Below, one piece after another: positions 1-5,136 of a DNA stretch of 5,136 nucleotides. This stretch comes from Solirubrobacteraceae bacterium. Lineage in GTDB: Bacteria > Actinomycetota > Thermoleophilia > Solirubrobacterales > Solirubrobacteraceae. The stretch lies in NCBI GenBank assembly GCA_025935735.1, contig JAICUS010000450.1:1-5136 (forward strand), in the 5' to 3' direction. Under the pieces are notes generated by a model. It was not told the DNA's origin. It worked only from the letters and a program-made list of their open reading frames with translations, and searched no databases. The stretch's first letter is position 1. Each line of letters opens with the position of its first letter. The position numbers and the translations under genes are program-made.

Positions 1-223
1 CGACGGCCTGGTGTGGGTGCGCGCGCTGCTCTGGGTCGAGACCGAGTCCCAGAAGGGCATCCTCATCGGCGCCCGCGGCCGGATGATCAAGGCGATCGGG
101 GTCGCGGCGCGGCAGGAGCTGGAGCGCGAGGTCGGCATGCAGGTCCATCTGGATCTGTCGGTGCGCGTGCGGCGGTCGTGGCGGGCCGATGACGCGTTGC
201 TGGACCGGCTGGGAATCACCTAG
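1..223 (+). CDS. era: GTPase Era, C-terminal KH domain (5' end outside window)
   Basis: Only the last 73 codons are present; the first complete codon begins at base 2 and the stop is TAG at 221-223. Era is an essential GTPase that binds the 3' end of 16S rRNA through a C-terminal KH domain during assembly of the 30S subunit. The visible part is that KH domain: strand residues VRALLWVETESQKG, then the GxxG RNA-binding loop GARG (visible residues 23-26) in the block ILIGARGRMIKAIG, then an AARQELE helix, and the family ending LxLxVRVRRSWR with a final LG shortly before the stop. The N-terminal GTPase domain lies upstream of the window. The next gene is convergent, so era is the last gene of its operon unless the 224-476 gap carries an RNA. 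Family assignment is secure; the rest of the protein cannot be judged. Confidence 0.93.
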   Translation, partial: DGLVWVRALLWVETESQKGILIGARGRMIKAIGVAARQELEREVGMQVHLDLSVRVRRSWRADDALLDRLGIT

Positions 224-248
224 GCGCGGCGGCGGCAGGCTCGGCGAA

Positions 249-457
249 CTGCTGGCTGGGTAGGGGAGAGGTCGGCCTTGGGTCCGCCGCGAGGGTCGAT
301 GGACGGGCCGGCAATCTCGACCTTCCTGATGGAATTAGTGCAGCCACACTATAGGTACCCAGGCTCATTCACGCGAATCTGGTGCAGCGGATGCGTGTGC
401 GAGCACACCCGACCCTCGCGACCGGGGCGAAGGGACCGCTTCCCTACCCAGCAGCAG
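249..457. other. Nested inverted repeat with internal hairpins; candidate structured RNA between convergent genes
   Basis: This element fills most of the 253-bp gap (224-476) between the convergent era and YdbT-like genes. Outer arms at 249-265 and 442-457 are complementary over 16 pairs with one bulged G. Inner arms at 288-298 and 410-420 are a perfect 11-bp match. Between them, GGTCC at 433-437 on the minus strand can also pair with GGACC from 281-285. Inside the inner stem are small hairpins: TTCC-TGAT-GGAA (323-334), TAGTG-CAGCCA-CACTA (336-351), CCAG...ATTC-ACGC-GAAT-CTGG (359-382) and GTGTGC-GA-GCACAC (395-408). Bases 321-380 are 50% GC, far below the flanking genes. The symmetry means the strand cannot be fixed. 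No U-tract follows any arm, so a classical intrinsic terminator is not supported. I do not recognise a known RNA family. A 6S-like RNA (closing stem, bubble, inner stem) is possible from shape and length only. Confidence 0.45.
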
Positions 458-476
458 TAACCGCCGGCACCCACGC

Positions 477-1934
477 TCACGCCAGCGACCGCCACGCCGC
501 CACAGCCTCGCCCGCCTCGACATGCCGCACCCGCGCCGTGGTCCGCTTCCCGAACTCCACGTGCAGCGACGCCAGATCCGCGCGCCGCTGCCACACGGAC
601 TGGGAGACCGTCTGCGATTCCCGGTAGCGCGCGGGGGCCAGCACGGTCGTGCGGGCCAGGGCGGCGTGGCGCATCGCCAGGCGGCCGTCGCGCAGCCGCC
701 AGCCCGCGCCGCGCCAGGCGATCGAGCCGTAGGCGAAGCCGAGCAGGCTCGCGGTGAGCGGCCAGGCGGTCGCGCCGGCGAGCCAGGCGATCGCGCCCGC
801 CGCGAGGCCGGCCAGCGTGGGCCACAGCAGGTAGCGCCGGCGGGCGCGGCGGGGCGGGCGCTCCAGGAAGCGCGGGTCATCGGCCAGCTCGGGCAGCAGC
901 TCGTCCAGCAGGGCCCGGACGTCGCGCAGGCGCACGAGCGGGAACAGCGTCCGGGCGGCGGCCGGCTCCTTGGCGTAGCCGGTGACCTCGACGTGCAGCG
1001 CGGCCAGCCCGAACGGGCGCCGGAACGGCCCTTCGACCACCCGCACCGCCCGCACGCGCGGCACGGTCACCGAGGCGTCGCTGCGCTGCACCAGCCCGCG
1101 GCGGATGCGCAGCCGCTCGCCGTCCCGCGTCACCGTGAACCCGGCGAACGCGACCAGCGCGCCGGCCGCCGACAGCGCCCACGCGACCACGATCAGCCCG
1201 GCGATCCCCGCGATCCAGCCGGCCACCGAGTGCGGCACCACCCGCAGCGCCGCCTGCTCGCCCTCCCGCGGCGTGCCGCCGAGCTGCTGGACGACCTGCG
1301 AGGCGCCCGCGAGCACCGGCAGGATCACCCCGAGCTGGCCGGCGGTGAGCGCGGCCACCACCAGATCGCGCCCGGCGAGCCGCCGCGAAGGCCCGCGCGC
1401 CGCCGTGGGGGCGGCCGCGCGGCGAGCCGCAACCGCGCCGCTGCCGCCCTCGGCGACGTCGCCGCTCGCGGCCACCTCACCGCCCGCCGCCAGGACCGCC
1501 GCTCGCAGCGCGTCCACGTCCGCCCGGCTCAGCGCGGGCAGCGCGATCTCGCCGCCCTTGCCGGCCGAGCCGGTCTGGATGTCGACGGACTCGACGCCGA
1601 ACAGGCGCTGGATCGGGCCCTGATGGGTGTCGAGGGCCTCGATGCGCTCGACGGGCACGTGCGTGTGGCGGATGCGCAGCCGGCCCGTGCGGTGGTCGAC
1701 CACGCCGTCGGCCACGCGGTAGGTCGTGTTCAGCCAGCGCACGGTGCCGGTGCCGACCGCGATGGCGAGGCCGGCGCCGCCGTAGATCGCCGCCCGGATC
1801 AGCCCGTCGACGTCGAGCCGGCCGCCGAGCAGCGACACGGCGATGATCACCACCAGCGGGAAGGCGAAGTTGCGCAGGGCGTCGGCCGAGTAGACGGCGA
1901 TCGCCGCGGCGTGCAGGCGCCGCGGCTCAGTCAT
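477..1934 (-). CDS. Membrane protein with three bacterial PH (bPH_2) domains, YdbT-like
   Basis: 485 aa, close to Bacillus subtilis YdbT (about 490 aa), which also follows a small YdbS gene. The architecture is a threefold repeat of two hydrophobic helices plus a PH domain. Helices at about residues 22-38 and 44-62 precede PH-a (about 70-148). A low-complexity Ala/Gly linker (about 150-188) follows. Helices at about 190-212 and 237-264 precede PH-b (about 266-345), and helices at about 369-388 and 390-407 precede PH-c (about 409-485). PH-a shows the bPH_2 signature VERIEALDTHQGPIQRLFGV (95-114); PH-b has a parallel VPRVRAVRVVEGPFRRPFGL (291-310). The ATG at 1934 lies in ATGACTGA, overlapping the upstream stop by 8 nt, and no Shine-Dalgarno precedes it, so translation is probably coupled. 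The biochemical role of this family is unclear; YdbS/YdbT of B. subtilis is reported to help resist a membrane-active bacteriocin. Last gene of the operon. Confidence 0.85.
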   Translation of the reverse strand: MTEPRRLHAAAIAVYSADALRNFAFPLVVIIAVSLLGGRLDVDGLIRAAIYGGAGLAIAVGTGTVRWLNTTYRVADGVVDHRTGRLRIRHTHVPVERIEALDTHQGPIQRLFGVESVDIQTGSAGKGGEIALPALSRADVDALRAAVLAAGGEVAASGDVAEGGSGAVAARRAAAPTAARGPSRRLAGRDLVVAALTAGQLGVILPVLAGASQVVQQLGGTPREGEQAALRVVPHSVAGWIAGIAGLIVVAWALSAAGALVAFAGFTVTRDGERLRIRRGLVQRSDASVTVPRVRAVRVVEGPFRRPFGLAALHVEVTGYAKEPAAARTLFPLVRLRDVRALLDELLPELADDPRFLERPPRRARRRYLLWPTLAGLAAGAIAWLAGATAWPLTASLLGFAYGSIAWRGAGWRLRDGRLAMRHAALARTTVLAPARYRESQTVSQSVWQRRADLASLHVEFGKRTTARVRHVEAGEAVAAWRSLA

Positions 1935-2424
1935 CGCGGCGGGCGCGGGCGCCGATGCGCTCGCGCAGGATCTCGGCCTCGCGGGAGTCCAGCAGCGGGA
2001 TCTCGTGCGCGCCGGCCGCCGTGTGCACGACCACGGTGGCCAGGTCGAACATCTGCTCGGTGATCCCGCGGCGGGTGTCGACGTGCTGGACCCGGATCCA
2101 GGGGATCAGCGTCCGGCGCACGGTCAGAGTGCCGTGGCGGACGTCGATGCCCTCGTCGCCGACGTCCCAGCGCCAGCGCCGCCAGCGGATCGTGCTCACC
2201 AGCGCCGGCTCGACCAGCAGCCCGAGCAGCGCCACCACCCACAGCGGCCCCCAGACGTGCCCGCCGAACACCTTCGCCAGCACCAGCAGGACGAGCCAGA
2301 ACAGCGCGTGGTGCAGCAGCCAGACCCAGCGGGCGCCGGGGCTGAGCCGCCGCGACGGTTCCGCGCCGAGCGGCGCGGGCGCAGCGGTCGCCGGCACCGG
2401 CTCGGGCGAGGGCTCCGCGGTCAT
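1927..2424 (-). CDS. Small membrane protein with one bacterial PH (bPH_2) domain, YdbS-like
   Basis: 165 aa, near the roughly 160 aa of B. subtilis YdbS. A Pro/Ala-rich N-terminus (1-30) is followed by two hydrophobic helices, about 33-50 and 58-77, joined by a short turn. A basic, Trp-rich junction (IRWRRWRW, 79-86) starts a single PH-like domain (about 81-158). Family signature residues are visible: IPWIRVQHVDTRRG (107-120) and then FDLATVVVHTAAG (126-138), the conserved block in which a VQHVD strand leads to a TAAG turn. The ATG at 2422-2424 shares bases with the ATPase stop TGA at 2421-2423 (ATGA overlap); GAGGG lies directly against the ATG, too close for an ordinary ribosome binding site, so coupling to the upstream gene is likely. 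It probably acts at the inner face of the membrane with the next gene product. Function unknown; the family call is firm. Confidence 0.85.
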   Translation of the reverse strand: MTAEPSPEPVPATAAPAPLGAEPSRRLSPGARWVWLLHHALFWLVLLVLAKVFGGHVWGPLWVVALLGLLVEPALVSTIRWRRWRWDVGDEGIDVRHGTLTVRRTLIPWIRVQHVDTRRGITEQMFDLATVVVHTAAGAHEIPLLDSREAEILRERIGARARRDD

Positions 2425-3359
2425 CCCTCGGCGAGCAGCGCCGCGGCCAGCCGGCGGTAGTGGTCGAGCTCCAGCTCGGACTCGAAGACGAACGGCAGCT
2501 GCGTCACCGGCGCGTCCGTCCCCGCCTCCAGCCGCCGCGCCTGGGCCCGCTGCCCCTTGACCCGCTCGTGCGCGGCGAGCGCCGCCCGTATCGCCGCCAG
2601 CCCCTCGGGGTCCACGCCGTCGCGCTCGGCCGCCCGCAGCCGGGTCACGTCGTGCGAGGAGAACCGCTCCGGCCACATGCCGTTCAGCACGACGGCGTCC
2701 AGCCCGAGCCCGACCGCCCGGCCCAGCCGCGCCTCGAGGTCCAGCGTCTCGTTGACCGGCATCTCCTCCGGCAGCGCCACGGCCACATAGCCGGTCCGCT
2801 CCGGGTCGGCCAGCATCGCCGACACCTTCTCGGCCTGCCGGCGGATCGGGCCCACGCGGGCGATCTCGCCGAACGTGCGCGGAGTGGTGAGCATGCCGAT
2901 CCCGTGGCCGGAGGCCGGCGCGTCGACCACCACCAGGTCGTACTGCCGGCTCGAGCGGCTCCAGCGCTGGGCCTGGGCGAGCTCCCACACCTTGGCGATC
3001 GTGATCAGCTCCTTGGCCCCCGGCGCGGCGGCCACGAAGTACTGGAACGCGTGCGAGTGCGAGAGCAGCCGCAGCGCCGGTCCGCCGCCGATCTGCTTGG
3101 CCAGCCACTCCTCCAGCGCCCGCTGCGGGTCGACGGTGATCGCCCACAGGTCCTGCGCGAGCTCGACCTCCATCTCCGGCCGCACGCCGTGGCGGGCGAA
3201 CGCCCGCGACATCCGGTCCTGCTCGGCCACCTCGCAGACGATCGTGCGCCGCCCGAGCCGCGCCGCGGCGAGCCCGAGCGCGGCCGCGACGGTCGTCTTT
3301 CCGACGCCGCCCTTGCCCGTGACGTACAACAGGCTGCGGTCGCTGAGGAGACTCTTCAT
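2421..3359 (-). CDS. ArsA/Get3-family P-loop ATPase (Rv3679/Rv3680-like)
   Basis: 312 aa, single-domain member of the ArsA/TRC40 branch of deviant-Walker ATPases. The P-loop TGKGGVGKTT lies at 14-23 with signature Lys16 and Lys21. The switch I region is EVAEQDRMSRAF (43-54), and switch II is VVVDAPASGHGIGML (143-157) with Asp146. The block AAAPGAKELITIAKVWE (110-126) and the later PVNETLDLEARL match the mycobacterial Rv3679/Rv3680 type rather than plasmid ArsA, which is a fused double ATPase of nearly 600 aa. No CxxC zinc pair of Get3 is seen; Cys42 is the only cysteine. Homologues use ATP-driven dimer closure to move hydrophobic clients or metalloids. No arsenite pump or ArsR gene is nearby. 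First gene of an operon with two PH-domain membrane proteins. The ATG at 3359 is nine residues before the P-loop strand; GGGAGG touches it directly. An in-frame GTG at 3371 is an alternative. The frame stays open far upstream, so the start rests on family alignment. Confidence 0.88.
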   Translation of the reverse strand: MKSLLSDRSLLYVTGKGGVGKTTVAAALGLAAARLGRRTIVCEVAEQDRMSRAFARHGVRPEMEVELAQDLWAITVDPQRALEEWLAKQIGGGPALRLLSHSHAFQYFVAAAPGAKELITIAKVWELAQAQRWSRSSRQYDLVVVDAPASGHGIGMLTTPRTFGEIARVGPIRRQAEKVSAMLADPERTGYVAVALPEEMPVNETLDLEARLGRAVGLGLDAVVLNGMWPERFSSHDVTRLRAAERDGVDPEGLAAIRAALAAHERVKGQRAQARRLEAGTDAPVTQLPFVFESELELDHYRRLAAALLAEG

Positions 3360-3375
3360 CCTCCCGTGCACCCTA
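3360..3375. promoter_or_regulatory. Very short divergent start region with a weak minus-strand -10-like hexamer
   Basis: Only 15 bp (3360-3374) separate the start codons of the minus-strand ATPase and the plus-strand prenyl synthase. On the minus strand TAGGGT (3375-3370) fits a TAnnnT -10 element and would place the transcript start within a few bases of the ATPase ATG, giving a nearly leaderless mRNA. No convincing -35 box is seen at 17-18 bp. No clear plus-strand promoter was found between about 3290 and 3374; TACAAC at 3325-3330 is a poor match. At least one promoter must therefore lie inside the opposing gene. Assignment is tentative. Confidence 0.2.
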
Positions 3376-4235
3376 TGAGCATGCCCGCAACGGACCCGCA
3401 GCTGCGCGAGGGCTACGAGACGGGCCGGCGGATGCTGCGCCGGCACGACCCGACGTACTACTTCGCCACCCGCCGGCTCCCGGCTGAGCTGCGGCCGCCC
3501 ACGCACGCCCTCTACGGCTTCGTGCGGACCGCGGACCAGATCGTCGACGGGCCGAACCGGCCGCCCACGCCGGCGGCCCGCCGGGCGGCGCTGGACGCCT
3601 GGGAGGCCGAGCTGCACGCCGGCGCGGCGTCCGGCGCGCCGGTGGTGCGGGCGCTGGCCGACGCCGCCGCGCGCCACGAGCTGCCGCTGTGCGAGCTCCA
3701 GACCTACATGCGCTCGATGCGCATCGACTGCGCGCCGGTGCGGATCTCCACCTGGGAGGAGCTCGTGGCCTACATGGACGGCTCGGCGGGCTCGGTGGGG
3801 CGGATCATGGCGCCGCTGCTCGGCGTCCCGGCGCGCCACCACGCCGACCTCGGGCGGCTCGGGCTGGCCTTCCAGCTGGCGAACTTCGTCCGCGACGTGC
3901 GCGAGGACCACCGGCTGGACCGCATCTACCTGCCCGCCGAGGACCGCGAGCGCTTCGACGTGCCCGAGGAGGCGCTGGGGGAGCCCGTGGCCGGCCCGGA
4001 GCTGCGGGCGCTGATCGCCCACGAGATCGCCCGCGCGCGGGGGCTGTTCGCCGCCGCGCCACCGGCCATCGCCGCCGCGCCGGCGTCCGTGCGCCCGGGC
4101 ATCCGCTTCGCCATCGGCCTCTACCGGCGCATGCTCGACCGCATCGAGGCGTCCGGCTTCGACGTGCTCGGCCGCCGCCCCGGCGTGCGCGTGTGGCACG
4201 TCCCGGGCGCGGCGCGGGAAGCGCTCCGGTGCTAG
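3375..4235 (+). CDS. Phytoene/squalene synthase family protein (CrtB-like)
   Basis: 286 aa. The family joins two prenyl diphosphates head to head: phytoene from two GGPP, or squalene/presqualene from two FPP. The first Asp-rich motif is DQIVD (54-58), followed by GPN as in plant and bacterial phytoene synthases (DELVDGPN). The second is RDVRED (173-178) within QLANFVRDVRED, followed by the usual RIYLP (183-187). YFATRRLPAELR (29-40), the MRSMRID segment (112-118) and YMDGSAGSVGRIM (133-145) also match the family. The GPN extension favours CrtB over HpnC/HpnD or squalene synthase, but chain length cannot be read from sequence. Two ATGs, 3375 and 3381, are possible; neither has a Shine-Dalgarno, so a leaderless start is plausible. 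The frame is open well upstream through the divergent ATPase gene, so the start rests on the family's N-terminal length. Followed after 55 bp by an FAD oxidoreductase, probably in the same pathway. Confidence 0.9.
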   Translation: MSMPATDPQLREGYETGRRMLRRHDPTYYFATRRLPAELRPPTHALYGFVRTADQIVDGPNRPPTPAARRAALDAWEAELHAGAASGAPVVRALADAAARHELPLCELQTYMRSMRIDCAPVRISTWEELVAYMDGSAGSVGRIMAPLLGVPARHHADLGRLGLAFQLANFVRDVREDHRLDRIYLPAEDRERFDVPEEALGEPVAGPELRALIAHEIARARGLFAAAPPAIAAAPASVRPGIRFAIGLYRRMLDRIEASGFDVLGRRPGVRVWHVPGAAREALRC

Positions 4236-4271
4236 CGAAGCGACCGCCCGCGGGCCGCGTGTGGGCACAAC

Positions 4272-4290
4272 CCGCCCGGAGGGCGGCGCT
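4272..4290 (+). promoter_or_regulatory. Strong Shine-Dalgarno inside a perfect GC hairpin, before the FAD oxidoreductase
   Basis: GGAGGG at 4278-4283 sits 7 nt before the GTG at 4291 and is the reason for choosing that start. CCGCCC (4272-4277) and GGGCGG (4281-4286) form a perfect 6-bp stem around GGA, so half the ribosome binding site is the loop and half is in the stem. Two further dyads precede it in the 55-bp gap: the 10-bp palindrome GCCCGCGGGC (4246-4255), and GCGGG...TGTG-GG-CACA-A-CCCGC (4250-4275), which is partly exclusive with the stem. This could tune translation or cause pausing, or it may simply reflect high GC. Confidence 0.5.
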
Positions 4291-5136
4291 GTGATCCGGG
4301 CCACGCTGCGCGGCGCGGAGCGCACGCCGCTCGCCGAGGCGCCGGACGTGCTGATCTGCGGCGCGAGCTTCGCCGGGCTCGCCGTCGCCCGCGAGCTGGC
4401 CGGCTGCGGCGCCGACGTGCTGGTGGTCGACCGCTACGAGATCGGCGAGCGGGCCACGTCCGCCTGCGCGGCGCCGACCGTGTGGCTGCACGCGATGGGC
4501 GTCGAGCGGGCGATCCGCCAGGAGATCCCCTGCATGGCGTTCCACACCCCGCACGGGTCGACGCGCTTCCGGCTGCCCTGGAGCTGGTCGAGCTTCGACT
4601 ACCGCGAGCTCTGCCGCGCGCTGTGGGAGCAGTGCGACGCGCGGTTCGAGATCGCGAAGGTCGAGCGGCGCGACGGCATGCGGGTGCTCACCGACCGGGG
4701 CGAGCTGCGATCAGAGCTCATCGTCGACGCCCTCGGCTGGCGGCGCGTGCTCGGCCGCGGCGCCAACGTCCAGCCGCCCGAGGCGGCGATCTCCCGCGGC
4801 CTGGAGGTCCATCCCGACGGCGGCGGCACCGACCTCGACGTGTGGATCGACCGCTCGCTGGTCCGCTACGGCTACGCCTGGTCGGTCCCGGCCGGCGCCG
4901 AGCAGCGCGTCGGCGTGGGCTCCTACGAGCCGCGCCACCACGTCAAGGAGCCGACCCGGGAGATCGCCCGCCGCCTGGACGTCGACGCGGTCCGCTACCA
5001 GGGCAACTGGTTCCCGCACCGGCTGCGCCCGGCCGCCGAGGACGGCGTGTTCTTCGTGGGCGACAGCGCCGGCCACTGCTTCCCGCTGTCGGGCGAGGGG
5101 ATTCGAACCGCCTTCCACTTCGGGATCGCCGCCGGC
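4291..5136 (+). CDS. FAD-dependent oxidoreductase, geranylgeranyl-reductase/lycopene-cyclase-like (3' end outside window)
   Basis: 282 codons are visible and the frame is still open at the window edge; relatives are usually about 370-420 aa. A GTG start with GGAGGG seven bases upstream is well supported. The N-terminal Rossmann fold reads VLICGASFAGLAVARELAG, where the usual GxGxxG is GxSxxG (Gly24, Ser26, Gly29), ending in acidic Asp47 (VLVVDR) for the FAD ribose. A Cys59-containing ACAAPT segment occupies the position of the conserved Cys region of geranylgeranyl reductases. The second FAD motif is VFFVGDSAGHCFPLSGEGIR (253-272), with GD at 257-258 and the GEGI turn typical of this group. 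Such enzymes reduce or cyclise isoprenoid chains, or hydroxylate aromatics. The phytoene-synthase-like gene 55 bp upstream favours an isoprenoid substrate (inference). The missing C-terminus would help separate reductase, cyclase and monooxygenase. Confidence 0.87.
   Translation, partial: MIRATLRGAERTPLAEAPDVLICGASFAGLAVARELAGCGADVLVVDRYEIGERATSACAAPTVWLHAMGVERAIRQEIPCMAFHTPHGSTRFRLPWSWSSFDYRELCRALWEQCDARFEIAKVERRDGMRVLTDRGELRSELIVDALGWRRVLGRGANVQPPEAAISRGLEVHPDGGGTDLDVWIDRSLVRYGYAWSVPAGAEQRVGVGSYEPRHHVKEPTREIARRLDVDAVRYQGNWFPHRLRPAAEDGVFFVGDSAGHCFPLSGEGIRTAFHFGIAAG

Noticed and set aside
249..457. Retron msr-msd RNA, suggested by long terminal complementary arms around internal stems.
   Set aside because: No reverse transcriptase gene is adjacent; both flanks are housekeeping-type genes transcribed toward the element.
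299..460. Small plus-strand ORF (53 codons from ATG 299) inside the convergent gap.
   Set aside because: Codon use (TTA, CGA, AGG, GGA, TAT) is unlike the neighbouring genes, there is no clear ribosome binding site, and the same bases are explained by the hairpins and inverted repeat.
224..476. Bidirectional intrinsic terminator for the convergent genes.
   Set aside because: None of the stems is followed by a T-run on either strand and the long arms are about 180 bases apart; termination is not excluded, but the sequence does not show it.
2421..3359. Arsenite efflux ATPase in an ars operon.
   Set aside because: No arsB/acr3, arsC, arsD or arsR is present and the protein is the single-domain mycobacterial type, not the double ArsA.
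522..3374. Very long open frames on the plus strand opposite the PH-protein and ATPase genes.
   Set aside because: They are mirror frames caused by extreme third-position GC; their translations are rich in Arg, Ala, Pro, Gln and His and show no domains, while the minus-strand frames carry clear family motifs.
3360..4325. The ATPase reading frame stays open upstream on the minus strand across the prenyl synthase gene, allowing a 634-aa protein.
   Set aside because: The extra N-terminal residues have no ArsA-family counterpart and overlap a well-supported gene on the other strand; the P-loop strand begins nine residues after the ATG at 3359.
5098..5110. GGGGATTCGAACC resembles the complement of a tRNA T-arm (GGTTCGAATCCC), which would suggest a minus-strand tRNA or att site.
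   Set aside because: The five bases on each side of TTCGAAT do not form a T-stem, no anticodon or acceptor arm follows, and the bases encode the conserved GEGIRT motif of the FAD enzyme.

Overview
The window is very GC-rich and tightly packed, with G/C in nearly all third codon positions. Its gene content is that of an actinobacterium-type chromosome: an Era GTPase C-terminus, a mycobacterial-style ArsA/Get3-like ATPase, a YdbS/YdbT pair of membrane PH-domain proteins, a phytoene/squalene-synthase-family enzyme and a flavoprotein of the geranylgeranyl-reductase type. I would guess a deep-branching actinobacterium such as the Thermoleophilia/Solirubrobacterales, but this rests on composition and gene families only. 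There is no phage, transposase, CRISPR, rRNA or tRNA gene.

Layout. The + strand opens with the last 73 codons of era (1-223). A 253-bp gap between convergent genes follows (224-476). Its middle is near 50% GC (30 of 60 bases at 321-380), and it holds a nested inverted repeat with several small hairpins, which makes it a candidate structured RNA. A three-gene minus-strand operon fills 3359 down to 477: ArsA-family ATPase, then a small two-helix membrane protein with one bacterial PH domain (YdbS-like), then a large membrane protein with three PH domains (YdbT-like). These genes overlap by 3 and 8 nt, so they are very probably translated together. Only 15 bp upstream of the arsA start codon, a divergent + strand pair begins: a phytoene-synthase-like prenyl synthase (3375-4235), then, after a 55-bp gap with a strong ribosome binding site inside a hairpin, an FAD-dependent oxidoreductase (4291 to the window end, truncated).

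How the genes may work together. The right-hand pair looks like an isoprenoid module: head-to-head condensation of prenyl diphosphates, followed by an FAD enzyme that reduces or cyclises an isoprenoid. The minus-strand operon looks like a membrane or envelope module, in which a soluble ATPase of the family that handles hydrophobic tail-anchored clients (or metalloid pumps) is locked to two PH-domain membrane proteins. No arsenite pump or ArsR regulator is visible here, so an arsenic role is not supported by context. The most interesting items are the structured intergenic element and the ATPase/PH-protein coupling.
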